From positions 2,032,894 through 2,096,893 of the forward strand of contig ML213504.1 in NCBI GenBank assembly GCA_004369045.1: DNA of 64,000 nt, written 5' to 3'. The position numbers and the translations under genes are program-made. How positions within the stretch are numbered: position 1 is the first letter of the stretch; every line of letters begins with the position of its first letter. This document shows, piece by piece, positions 1 to 10,931 of the stretch. The stretch comes from Heliocybe sulcata. Its lineage: Eukaryota > Basidiomycota > Agaricomycetes > Gloeophyllales > Gloeophyllaceae. The notes beneath the pieces are model-generated. The model was not told the origin of the DNA. It made no database searches and worked only from the letters and a program-made list of their open reading frames with translations.

Positions 1-945
1 ACATTCGAGCGGGTCATCGAGTTGCGGAGAGTTGTGGAGAGCGAAGGGAATCTGGCAAGGAAGAGGGCGTTGATCTTGAGAGGGCACGATGGCGTGGGGG
101 CGATGGTGACGCAGATGCTTGCCAGGCGAGGAGTCGATGTGTCGGTCTTCGTGCCAGGGGCGGTGATTGACGTCGGCGACCGTCAGGGAGAAGTGGACTT
201 GAATGAGAGTGTGGAGGAGAAGATGCTTGAGATAGAGAAGCGTTTACGCGGTTGGGGCGCCGAGGAGATCCTCTGGGGTACTGCCACAAGGGGGGATGGG
301 AGGGACCGGGATGAAGTACTGGAAGTTGTCCAGCGGCTTGCCGAGGGCGGAGAGGAATTTGACATGGTGCTCGATACCATCGGCGGCCGGGATGTCTGGA
401 TGGCGTGCAAGACGATCCTTGGCGGTGGCGCGGGTTTGTCCGCGAGCCAATTCACGACGCTCGTGGGCGACCTTATCGAGCGCGTCGTACCGACGGCCCA
501 GGATCACTTCTGGGCTGGTTTGAGAAGCATGGGACTCAGCCGTGGTGGGAGCGTTAAGAAGAAGGGACAAGCTGGTGAGAAGGTGGCCGCCGCACTTGTC
601 GGCGGGAGCCCCAGCATCAGCACCAAGGGCAGCGGGAAGAGTAGCGGGAAAGGCAGCGTGAGGGAGAAGCCCAAGGAGAAGAAGGAGATTGGATACGCGT
701 GGGTGAGCGTGTCTGCCGACGTCGACATGGAAGGGGAGGACGTCGCGGACACGATGAACGCTTTGCTCCGAATGATCAAAGGTTCGGATATCCGCCCCTG
801 GGCTGGTCAGACGGATGTCGACGCCTACGACGAGACGAGTCTCGAGAACAAGAAGGTGCTGCCGTTCGAGAGGGCCCCGGAGTTGTTCAGCTCGGGCAGT
901 TCGCTGAGGGATGGTGGTACAGCGGTCGTGAAGATAGCTGCGTGA
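1..945 (+). CDS. MDR-superfamily zinc-binding dehydrogenase-like protein, 3' part
   Basis: The reading frame is open from the first base, so the 5' end lies outside the window. About 314 residues are visible. A Rossmann glycine motif (GHDGVGAMVTQ) follows an RALILRG beta strand, and further on FDMVLDTIGG matches the cofactor-domain strand of medium-chain quinone-oxidoreductase or alcohol-dehydrogenase relatives. This suggests an NAD(P)-dependent oxidoreductase, but the catalytic half is missing. Odd points: a Gly/Ser/Lys-rich low-complexity insert at about window 590-690, and a Glu-rich loop between the glycine motif and the DTIGG strand. The end is DGGTAVVKIAA then TGA. It is convergent with the GTPase downstream. 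The family is fairly sure; the substrate is unknown. Confidence 0.7.
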   Translation, partial: TFERVIELRRVVESEGNLARKRALILRGHDGVGAMVTQMLARRGVDVSVFVPGAVIDVGDRQGEVDLNESVEEKMLEIEKRLRGWGAEEILWGTATRGDGRDRDEVLEVVQRLAEGGEEFDMVLDTIGGRDVWMACKTILGGGAGLSASQFTTLVGDLIERVVPTAQDHFWAGLRSMGLSRGGSVKKKGQAGEKVAAALVGGSPSISTKGSGKSSGKGSVREKPKEKKEIGYAWVSVSADVDMEGEDVADTMNALLRMIKGSDIRPWAGQTDVDAYDETSLENKKVLPFERAPELFSSGSSLRDGGTAVVKIAA

Positions 946-1202
946 AGAATGGTGTTCGTTCTTGGATTGATTTTTCCTGCTGGCATGAATTATCGGGGTC
1001 TATATACGCTACTTGCACATATGTCTTATATCTATAGCCTGTTAGACTAAGGAAGTCGCTCTTGTATTTGTCGCGCATCGCATCCGCATTACCCTCCTGT
1101 AGTATTTGTAGTGTTTAACGCAATATCACGCTCATTGTGCAGATGGAAGGCTAACAAGATAAATACGCATGTACACAGCAAGGAAGTACACGACCTGCAT
1201 CG

Positions 1203-3365
1203 CTATCTTTTCTTTCTGGGCGCAGGCTTTGGCTTCCCGGGTGATTTTTGGGTCGTCGGCGCAGACACGGCTCTCCGTGCCTGCTTCGACTCCTTGGGAA
1301 GAGGGGCAAATGAGATCTTCTTCGTTGGCGGAGCTTTCCTGGTGGACGCCTTCTCTGTCCGCTTCCGCTTGCCAGGGGCCGGCGCAGGGATCTCTTCGTC
1401 ATCATCCTCGTCCTCGTCGCCGCCGGACAACTCTTCCACGTCGCTGTCAACTTCTTCGTCCTCCTCCACCAACTCATCCTCCTCCGCTTCTTCATCCTCC
1501 TCGTCCTCCTCTTCACCCTCTTCTCCGATCCAATTCTCCTCTAGCACAGGCATTCTATCTTCCATGGCCCCAGGAATCATCTTCACTAAGGAGACACTCT
1601 TCACCAGCTCCTTTCTGGTCTTCAGCGTATCTAGCACGTGCTTGAAATCGTCCACATGCTGCTCTTGCTCGGCGTGGGAGGAGGGCGGGTTGGTGTACCT
1701 CGCGAATTTGCCGGTGCTCCAGTCGCGCAGGACCGTGCGTGCAGCTGTAGCGTGGTCAATCACGCCTGCCTGAAAACCGGAAGATGTTTTGTTAGTATAT
1801 AGGACAGCCGACACGAGGGACTAGGCACTGTACCTTTTTCACGAGACCGTTTACTCGCGCGACGCCGGCCAGGAAGCCCTTGGTGTCTCCGCGAATGAAG
1901 GCAGGGAGGTTGTACGAGAGCATCAGATCTTCATGCTCGGCATGCTTCACGATATATTCAACTTCAGAGGAGACTGAGCACGACGTGATATAAGTAGCTC
2001 GGGTCTAACGCACCTGCAGGTTCCGGATCCTTCAGCTTGTCGATTCGTCCTCTGGACCGTAACAGAATATCTGTAATCCTGCGCTCTTCGGAGTCTGCAC
2101 TACCTGACTCCCATGCCAACCCAGGGGTATCGATGAAGCGGATTTTCTTTTCGCCTGCCGAGGGAGTAAGCTCTTGGGCGTAGGTCGTCGTGGTTGGTCC
2201 TTGAGGAGGTGCGGATAATGAAGGGAGTTTGTAAACGGGGAAGGCAGCAGACTTGGCGAGAGTATTGATCATAGCGCTCTTGCCCGCCTGTAGATACAAT
2301 AGTGAACAGCGCGCATGGTGGTATGAGAGTTGCATGCTTACGTTCGCGAGACCCACGACAGCAACGACAAGCGGCTCATCTCCGCTGCGGTCACTAGCGA
2401 GCCTGCCGAGATGCTCGAGGAGCGCATCCGCACCTACGCCGTCGTCGACCGGAGGTTTTGTTTTGCCACTGCTTGCAGCAAGACTCGGATTTGAAGGTAG
2501 GAATGCTGAGGCGGAGCGGAGGAGGAAGGTAGGATGATCGGCACGTACGTGCTTGGCCCAGGAAGACACGGACTCTCGTGGAACAGTGTCTGAGACCAGG
2601 TAAGTTTTGCATTGACCGGATGAACTGAGGAATGCGGCGTACCAATTTTGTTAAGGACCATGATGATCCTCTTTTCGCTACTTCCCTCTTTCACCAACGT
2701 TTCCAGGCGCTCGCTTCGGAATGGTAGAGGGTCCCTCACATCCAGGACTTCCAGTACCACATCCGCCTTGTCCAGGACCGACTTGAGATTGGGTAGGTCA
2801 CGGTTAATCAAAACAGGCACGTCATCGTCGTCGTCCACGGTCTGAGCTACTGTCTTCTTGGCCTTAGCAGTCGTAGCAGACGCCTTGAGAGTATTGACGG
2901 CATCGAATCCTGACTCGGATCCTTCTGCCTCGTCCTGCTCAGTGGATGCCGCTACCTTCGCCGCCTTTCTTGCATCTTTCTGCTTTTGCTTGGCTTCCTC
3001 TGCCTGCGCTTGCTTTATCAATAACTGCAGGACTCAATGAACACGACTGAAACGCACTTCTCTCCGGTTTTTCTCGATTTCAGCCAATATCTGGTCCTTG
3101 TACGGGAAGTTATTTGGAATGCCAGGGTCCTTCGGGTTCTCTGAAACAACCGTCAGTATTTTGTATAAGATATAATGTTTCAGGCGCACTGGTTTTCCAT
3201 GTAACGTCTTTCTTTCCCGCCTTCTTCGCCTTTCGCCTCGTCTCGGATACCTTTCGCTTGATCTTCTCCCGCTGGTGGGTCGTACCCCGCTTGCTAGTCC
3301 CTAACAATAATAAGCACAGTATGCAACGTAGGTCAGGGACACTCACTCTTTCTTATGCGCGGCAT
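1203..3365 (-). CDS. Nucleolar circularly permuted GTPase, GNL3/Grn1/Nug1 family
   Basis: Multi-exon gene. Exon 1 (3365-3347) encodes MPRIRK and ends at a GTGAGT donor. The next exons give the Lys/Arg-rich Grn1 N-domain, including KDPGIPNNFPYKDQIL, a hallmark of this family. The GTPase domain is circularly permuted: G4 (VLNKIG, near 2650) comes before G1 (GLAN then GKSAMINTL, interrupted by an intron near 2290-2340), followed by G3 DTPGL. The C-terminus has a long acidic Glu/Asp run (about 1385-1530) and a basic tail ending APRKKR. Family members act in nucleolar maturation and export of the large ribosomal subunit. The acidic run has a long Ser-rich antisense frame that is only a shadow. Confidence 0.9.
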
Positions 3366-3745
3366 GGTGCAGTGGAAGAAGGCAGTAATATGTTTTTCTC
3401 GGAAGTATTCCCTATATGGATGTGAAGAGTGCGTCCCTGGATGTGACGGGTTTTGTGTTATGTAAGCCGGCGCCGACGCTGTGCATCGAGACGTCGGCAG
3501 TCGCCCAGGTCGGCCATTTCATTTGTCCTTTGTCTCCTCCCTCGCGCTTGACTGCCTGCGACGGCTTTGCTGTATCGTCTATTCGCTCTTTACCACCACG
3601 CTCGTTCACCACGCTCTTTAACCCACCGACCGCCGTCGTCTGTCTTGTCTTCGCTGGTCAGGCTTATAGGCATCTGTTCTCTTCTGGAAAGACCCGAGAC
3701 CCTAAGCTCTGTAATAACCTCAAGAGCCCTCTATAGGATTTGTTT
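3366..3745. promoter_or_regulatory. Divergent intergenic region between GTPase and membrane-protein genes
   Basis: The 380-bp gap separates two head-to-head start codons and should hold both promoters and 5' leaders. It is pyrimidine-rich on the plus strand before the downstream ATG. Open frames here lack codon or splice support. No specific operator is recognised. Confidence 0.4.
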
Positions 3746-4376
3746 ATGGCTGCTCGCTCCCCTCGCGGTATGTCAGTCTGTCTCAATTAGAATTGCATTG
3801 TCTCATCAAACGCTGCCGCCACAGCTCCTCGGATCCACAGGCTGCCCCAGCGACTGGATTACGCCTTGATCCCAGCCCCGTTGGGTAGGTTAAATAATGC
3901 TTCCTGCTACGTGCCATACTGACGTCCGTGCAGATCTTACGCTTCCTGTGGCCAGCGAGAAGTCTCCCTTGCCCGCGATCATCGTTACGCCCTCATCACC
4001 TTCGTCCACTCACGACTTCTCGATCGCCTTTCTCGCGCCGCCTCGCAAGCCCTCGATCCGCGAACGAATATCCGAATATCTGTCTCAGTCGCACAAGCAG
4101 CATCTGCAATGCAAAGCGCGCTGGACCGTGATCCTCACCGTTCTGCTCTTCATCATGGCTTGCCACGTGCTCGCGCACCGACTGGCCATCGTCCGGCCGC
4201 ATCTCCAGTTTGACGCCGCTGTCCACGAGGGTGTTGAGCTGGACGCCACCGCTGCGGCAAAGTCGCAGCCTCTATCCGGTTGGCTTGATCTCCAGTGGTT
4301 GCTGGCGGCAAGTCCCGCGGAATCTGACGAAAAGCGTGAATTTATTGTCCGAGAATTCACGCAACGGAACTACTGA
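3746..4376 (+). CDS. Small single-pass membrane protein of unknown function
   Basis: Three exons (3746-3767, 3825-3884, 3934-4376) join in frame at consensus GTATGT/ACAG and GTAGGT/GCAG sites and encode 174 residues. The protein has a Pro/Ser-rich N-terminal half (PLPAIIVTPSSPSS), a basic juxtamembrane segment, and one hydrophobic helix at about residues 91-110 (WTVILTVLLFIMACHVLA). The rest is polar and ends FTQRNY. There is no cleavable signal peptide, so a signal-anchor or internal membrane anchor is likely. No family is recognised. The ATG was chosen because the frame extends through two well-formed short introns. It could be an organelle or ER accessory protein; that is open. Confidence 0.6.
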
Positions 4377-4792
4377 TCGTCGGGTCGCCGCATAGCCGGC
4401 CGCAGGCTATTGGACATCATGGTGCATCTTGCTCTATTTATTTGCTATCGCCATCTCTCGCACAACCAATCTATAGAGACGGTGTCCAACGGAACTCACG
4501 GTTGTTTTAATGGGTGTACGTTGGAACTGGGTTCGGGTTTATCAGTCCATATACCTTCATCGGAGTCGTGTTGTTATTTCTCGGGGGAATGTCATCGTTC
4601 TGTGTGGATACCTTGCGTTTGTGATACTTATCTGCTACATTTCTCAGTCATCCCTATTGTTATCCACCGTTTATTTGCCACATACACCTCTTCTGCCTAC
4701 CGCGCAGCCGAAGTTCGTTGTGTCTTCTCTCTAGCAGAGCTCAAGCATTACTGGAAATAGAGGACGCCGGCGCCTTCGGTCAATTGCTTTTC
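4377..4792. other. Intergenic, no gene recognised
   Basis: The 416-bp stretch holds the 3' flank of the membrane-protein gene and the 3' flank of the minus-strand exons at 4793. Short open frames have no splice or compositional support. Confidence 0.4.
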
Positions 4793-5030
4793 TTACGACA
4801 AATGAACGTTCGGCAGCATGATTATGAATGCAATGCGATCAGCTGGAGGATCCGCCGATGCGCCACACTCGAGAAGCGCCTCAGCAACTCTATCATTGAC
4901 GGCACCGAGATTGACTGGTACTGACTCCTCTTTGCGTGTGAAGAGCGGGACATACGCACTGAGTTAACATCGAGTCCGTTATACCAACAGTAGGACAACG
5001 AGGCTGGCGATTACCGTATAAGATTAGAAG
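4793..5030 (-). CDS. Possible 3' exons of an unknown gene
   Basis: Two exons are suggested. 5030-5015 lies after a pyrimidine-rich TTTCTAG acceptor, and 4958-4793 after a TTAACTCAG acceptor; the 56-nt intron between them starts GTAATC. Together they read LIRAYVPLFTRKEESV, then a Leu/Ala helix-like stretch (DRVAEALLECGASA), ending at TAA. The composition looks like real protein and the junction keeps the frame, but the upstream exon is not clear. It may be a read-on of the gene at 5144-5752 or a separate small gene. No family is recognised. Confidence 0.3.
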
Positions 5031-5143
5031 CTAGAAAGAATATGGTGGGAGGGCCCTTTCAGTACTACAATGGCCGCGGACGAACCCAGCGTGGCCTATT
5101 TTACACGAACAACGGGCAGTTTTGTTTTGGTACAACGGACCGG

Positions 5144-5752
5144 TCAGGCAAGAAGATCCACCTCGAGGTTTTGTTTGGGAGCTTGACACTGAATAGGCTT
5201 GCCGCGCAGCCTCTGGCACCTCGCTTTGAATTGAGATACCAGGTCCTTGACGTACAACACGTACGCGTCAGCGTGCTGCCCCGCGTCCCGACTTCGTAAT
5301 GGGTCGGCTTACCTCCAAGAAGATGCACAACCGCAAACGTTTGCGCTGTGGGGGAGACTTCGGAGCCTCTTCCGCGAAGATTGTGACGCCGCCTGTCCAC
5401 TCCGGCTCGTCTTCCTCGTCAATGTCAGAGATAGTGGGCTGCAAGAGTCAGATGAGGAGCCGCGACGACTAGGGTCAATCTTACCGCACAAAGGTCAGGC
5501 GAGAAGCGAGGGGAGTTATATCTATAATCCACGGTCATCTAAGAGGTGTAAGCAACGTGAAGATGGTGCAGACGGTACGGAGCGGCGTACCATGAGTGGA
5601 TCGACTTTGCTAAAGCGGGGAGCGGGGGAGAAGTAGTCATCGTCAAGAGAGCGGCGGGGAACTGAAGGTTGGTGGTAATATCGGGACTGAGTTAATACAA
5701 AAGTGAACGAGGGAAAGATAGGAGTCGCAGGACGCATGTAAGGAGAGGACAT
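5144..5752 (-). CDS. Unknown small four-exon protein with acidic patch
   Basis: Exons 5752-5591, 5538-5485, 5438-5313 and 5275-5144 join at phase 0 through introns of 52, 46 and 37 nt and give 157 residues. The sequence has a Pro/Ser/Tyr-rich start (RYYHQPSVPRRSLDDDYF), an acidic patch (PTISDIDEEDEPEWTGG), a basic stretch (PPQRKRLRL) that could be a nuclear signal, and a helical C-terminus (ADAYVLYVKDLVSQFKARC). None of the exons exceeds 165 nt. The phase-perfect joins and protein-like composition are the evidence. No known family is recognised; it could be a lineage-specific nuclear protein. Confidence 0.5.
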
Positions 5753-7830
5753 CCAGGGAAACTGGTCGGACGGAAAGCAGAAAACCGAAAAAGAATAGCC
5801 TGGTGAACGTCGAAGGAGAGACCGAAAGGCGTTATCGACACAGCACGAGGCCTATGCGGTTATATAGGGCGCAGGATCCGGCGGGACAATGCCATAATGC
5901 GCGCATTCATGCGGATATTAAGGCGAGGAACTTCCTCTTTCGGCACCACGGGGATCACCACCTACGCTGTGTTGCTGTCTCTTGCGAAGACAGGCCTTCG
6001 AGAATCCTGGCGTGCTGCGTTGCGGGTCCAACGCCCTCGGAGGCCCGAGCTAGAAGAATATGGCAGGAGGCGGTGATCCAAGTGACGACAGCCACGATGC
6101 CTAAGGGGTATCCCAAGGGCTCCAGTCTTCACCCTGGAGTAGTGACACCAGGAGGGCGAATTTGTAGTCAAGGACGCCCTTTGGTACCGAAATGAAAGAT
6201 CGAAGGTCAGTATAGCTTATAACCTGTCTTCCAGTAGTCAAAGATCAGGTAAGCAACTATATTCAACAACTCCATCTGTCGCTGCAGAAGTCTCAGCCAA
6301 TAACGTCAGATGCACCTCGTGTATGTTGGTAGCACCTTCATAACCATGGGCGATCAATGAGAGCCCAGAGCTATGCAGGTATTACTGAACAGAGTTGCTC
6401 TATACGTTCGTAGGGGGTAGAGAGCCCTATGGTCGAGATCCGCCGCCCACGTTCAGGTTATGGATGCTCCTAATCGGAACATACACTTGTACGGGACCAA
6501 AATGGTTCCGTCGACGGGGTTCCCAAGCTCTGCCACGCGCACCGCAGCAGCCCTCGCCGTGACCTAGGGGCAGAACAAGGCCACAGCATTGACGAGTCCT
6601 CTTGAGACTACCTGCACCGCGCTCCCAAACAAATTTTGCCGTCAATAGAACAGCAAACGTAGCGTCAGCCCTTCTGAAACCCCGTCTATACACTCGGTGT
6701 CTGCGTTTCTAAATCATCAGAGTATAGCCGCGGATTCAGACGGAAGAACATTTGGACAAATTTAAGGACCACGGACGAAAACACCCCACCCGCCGGAGCA
6801 GACATGGAGCAGCGCATACTAACGTGATGTGGCAAACAAAGGGAGTGACTTACCCCATGAAGCTCGCTCTCTCGCAAGCGCATTTGTCGGCTATGGTACT
6901 TGATCAAAAGAAGAGAACACCAGCGCATCAGTCGTCAAGCAGAAAGCCTTAGGGAGAGACAGAGTTTAGCCAAGCGCAGCGGGAGAAGACCCAGCACAAG
7001 AGGCAAGATTGACGGCAGCCTTCGGTGAAGAGAGATCACGGTTCCGCCAACCTAAGGGGTCCAGGGACATTCCTCCACAGGAAAGTTGCGGTCCTTAGTC
7101 GTTCACTCCGAAGACAGGCAGACTAGGATAGGGGGAAACGACGCTACATTTTGCATGCACCATCGGCCACGCCTTTTGGTTCTGTAATGCGCCTGACAAT
7201 GCATTTAACGATACATCAGCTTTGTCTTACATTCTGCAGCTTGGCTGAGTCCGACGGCAATAACAAGTCTGGCGTGAACAACTGGGATCCAACCGTTGGC
7301 AAAATTGAGCAGACGAGTCGAGCACAAAGAGTTACAGTAAAAGCAAAGCTTGTCAAAGCAGAACTTATACGGCCAAAGGACGGGCAAAGCCGATATTGCA
7401 GCCGACCACTGCATCATACCTTTACCTCGCTGTTTTTCGTTCTTTAGATCGGTTCTTTAAATCCGTTCTTTAGATTGCAGAGCCTCGACTCTACAGTTTC
7501 AAGACCCAAGATACATACCCCTCTGAGGTTGCGTTCATCTCGCATATCGGCAGGTGGAGACTCTGCTGAGTTTGCTCTCCTTTCACACTATCTGTGCGCC
7601 CTACAGGCTATCCGTATTTCCTCGACTATCTGCTAGTTCTTGGAAGCTTCCTAGCTGTATATTTCAAGCGTACTCATTCGGCATCAAAATGCGATGTACA
7701 AGCTGTCTAAACCGATCCAGTCCGAGCCCAGGTATGTATGGTAAAGCTAAGCGTGTCCGGATGAATTCCATGATGGAGGTACAAAAGTATGGGGAAATTG
7801 CACTATAGGACGAAATACAAACTGAACTGA
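5753..7830. other. 2-kb intergenic region, no convincing gene
   Basis: No recognisable protein, RNA gene or transposon terminus was found. The best open frame is a minus-strand 80-codon stretch at 6928-6686 ending SDDLETQTPSV. It contains a hydrophobic-aromatic run (SSVVLKFVQMFFRL), but no splice or family support was found. Confidence 0.4.
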
Positions 7831-10800
7831 CTACTGAGAGAAGGCCAAGAACAGCGCCATTACAAGAATGACCAGCCCAAACCTCTGCGCCGAATTCTTC
7901 CTCTCCTCCCTCTGCGGACCACTGCCCGCTCTGCCAGTGAACCAGTCAAACCGTTTTCCCAGGAGCAGCACTTCCCCTCTCTCCAGTAATCCCATGACCC
8001 TTCCGCCCTCACTGCCCATCCGGATAAGAGAACTCTCGAGGACGGCTATAACCCACCGGATGCCGGAGACCGTGGTTTCCATGGTCTTGGTCCTCGTCGA
8101 ATCTCTGAAGAGATGTCGATATGCATCGTGCATCACGTTGGATACGATCACAGCGCAAGCAAACTCGACGGAGAGCGCTAAAATGATCCAGGAACCCCCA
8201 ATCAAAGCCTGGAAGCCTCCTATGATAGAAAAGACGCTGGCGAGCAGAAGCATCTCCCCGCTATTGGGCGCTGCATCCCGGTACGTGTACTCAGGATAGA
8301 GCTTGACTAGCCCTCCGTCTCCCTTGGACCACATGTAAAATCTCCAGTACGACCTTCGACCATTATTCCACCACGGGTGTGTCACGACCACATTAGGGGC
8401 AGCCCGGAACCCCTCTCCTCCATGATCAATCGAGAAGTTCCTCTTCTTCCTACAGAAGTCGATATCCTCTCCGCCGCCGGTCTTTGGGAACTGCAAGTCG
8501 TACTCCACTCCGTCCTTTATATTACGCCGCGCTATCAGGTTGGCGGTGACACCCCACGGCATGTCTTCCTCCATCTTGGTTGCGATGTCCCAGAAGTACG
8601 TTACCCCGGCCAGATGCACAGCTGCTGTGAAGATGCTGTCAGCGGAAGGGAACTGCGCGTTTCCGATGAAGCCAGCTGCTCTGGGATGTTCACGAATGCA
8701 CTTCTCAGCCTCGATGAGAAGATTGGGATGTGGAGAGACGTCATCGTCTAAGAAGTGGATCCACTCGGCTGCGGATTCCTTCATACCCCTGTTACGCGAG
8801 GCTGAGGCCCCCATATTATTTTCGTTGACCCTGATGCGCACGTCTGGTCGGTGGGCGAACTTGCGTTCCAGCTCGGCGATGCTTGGGGAACTGGGATTGT
8901 CCACGATAATAATGAACATGACGGAGCAAGTTGAATTACTCTTGAGCTGCAGCATTGGCTCTAGGAATTTTAGCTGCACGCGGTAGCACGGTATCACGAC
9001 GTCTAATGTGAGCTTCCGCTCGGCCTGTGATCCCTGTTTCTTGAGCCAGTCCTCAACCTTCGTAGTCGCATCGTCGAGCGTGCTAAACGTCCAGTCTACA
9101 GCATGCTGTTTCTGATACCGCGCCTGGTCACTTCCCCCAACTTTGTTTGAGATACGGCTGGCGAACATGGCAGAGCAACCCCACCTGCGATACAGTTGGT
9201 ACAGGTAGGGGTCACCGTCTTGGTTGACGAATATGTCAGGTACGACTTCCCCATCGAACATATCCAAATGCGACCTGTGGATAATTGGGAAGGTCGGCAT
9301 CCCGGGGAAGGTGACATCGGTGAAGGCGACACAGCCGAAGCCATACGGGACGTGCTCTCGTTCCGCCATGTGGTTGAATTCTGCCACGGTATCCCGCATC
9401 CAGCCCTCGTCCATTAGCACGACATCGTCGCCCATCAGGACATAGTAGTCGCATTTGTCCTCCCAAGCGCGTCGGGCAAGGGCTCTCCATAGGTCACAGA
9501 CATGCCCGCGCGGGAAGTTGCAAATAACAGTCTGGACGTTTTTCATGCCTTCATCACGGAGCGTAGCAGCGGCTCTGTTATCAGTTCCTGCGCCGAGAAG
9601 GAAGTTATCGTCGTGGTCGACGGCGAGATAAACGCGGACGTTGTAGCGGTCTCCGCCGAGGCTGTGTCGGTCCCGCCAAGTGGTCTTCTGGAGCGAAGCA
9701 GCGAATTCGCGTAGGTCGTCCAGACAGTCTCCCGGAGACGCCGATCCTCGGGAAGTAATTGGGAGAAGGATGGCGAAGGTATGCCCTGAGGATCGTAGGT
9801 CGACCACTTGGCTGCGCTGGAACTTCTGGAGGAGGGAGCGTCTCTCGTTAGGGTCAGAACCTTGCAACAGCTTCAGCATCTCGTCTTCCATCCATTCTCC
9901 TGTGCGTCTCATACCCTCTTCCAGGCTGATATGAGGGACCCAGTTCAGTTCGCGACGGACGAAGTCGTTGTTGGAGTTACGAGCGGCGACTCCGACGGGC
10001 TTGCTCGTGTCGTGCAGGAAAAGCACATGTTCCCTGTCGACGCCAACGGCTCCCAGTGCAATCTGTGCTAGTTCTTGCATCGTGACCGATGTATCCGTAC
10101 CTATATTTACGGGTGTGGCGCAGTTAGATTTGAGAAGAGAGCAAACGGCGTCGACGCAGTCCTCAATATAGAGGAAGCTACGACGCTGCGTGCCGTCTCC
10201 CCAAATCTCGAACTGGGAGGGCGCAGTGCCTAGGAACTTTCCTGCAAGGGCCTTGCGCAGGAAGGCTGCTGGCACTTTTTCCCTGCCGTTGTACCAAGCA
10301 CCGCGAGGTCCATACACGTTATGGAAACGAGCGATACGCACGTCGATCTGTCCGCTGTATTGAGCCAGAAGGAGCTCGGTGTTTAGCTTCTCTAGCCCAT
10401 ATAATCCTTGAGGGCGAGGGGGCGGATTGAACCAGACGTCGCTCTCGCGAAGTGAGACGTCGGTATTGCCCGGTCCTTGCAGGCTCTCTGGATAGACACA
10501 TGCGGAGGACGCGTAGAAGAAACGCTGTACTCCTGCCTCGACGGCGGCGGACAGCAAGTTTGTAGTCATTGTATGATTCTCGCTGTAGATGATGAAGTCG
10601 TTTTCGGCGTGGATAGTACCCATCCCTCCCATGGTAGCGGCGAAGTGCAATATGGTGTCGATACCTTGGACGACGCGAAGGCCAAAGTCCGCGTCGCAGA
10701 GGTTTCCTATGGCAGTCTCCGTGCAGATGGGCTCCGAGAATGGAGAGCACGCCTCAATGTCAGCTATCCGGACATGGTTACCCTCCTCGTGCAACCTCCT

Positions 10801-10931
10801 AGCGACATGGGATCCCTATGACTCCGTCAGGATACGACTTCACATGGGTCATGGATGAGCGTAGTGCTTACGATGAACCCATGGCCGCCAGTCACTAGGA
10901 TGGCCTTCTTGTTCTGGGATTGCCGTTGCAT
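7831..10931 (-). CDS. GDP-mannose 3,5-epimerase fused to two glycosyltransferase domains and membrane segments
   Basis: Two exons (10931-10872, 10815-7831) split by a 56-nt intron encode 1014 residues. Residues 1-340 are an extended SDR closely resembling plant GDP-mannose 3,5-epimerase: TGGHGFIGSH cofactor loop, AATMGGMG, SSAC (Cys126), YGLEK (Tyr159, Lys163) and GREK (Lys200). These match the four catalytic residues known from the Arabidopsis enzyme. Residues about 355-610 form a GT-A-like domain with LMGDDV (482-486). Residues about 622-860 form a GT2 domain with VVIPCY, FLDDDVSP (710-712) and GGGEDIDF. Hydrophobic segments follow at about 875-915 and at the extreme C-terminus (999-1014), suggesting membrane attachment. 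Inferred role: make GDP-L-galactose or GDP-L-gulose and transfer it on the same polypeptide. The 2985-nt uninterrupted exon is unlike neighbouring genes and may indicate transfer. Confidence 0.88.

Noticed and set aside
1111-1773. Plus-strand 220-codon frame rich in Ser
   Set aside because: It is the antisense shadow of the acidic Glu/Asp run of the GNL3-like GTPase.
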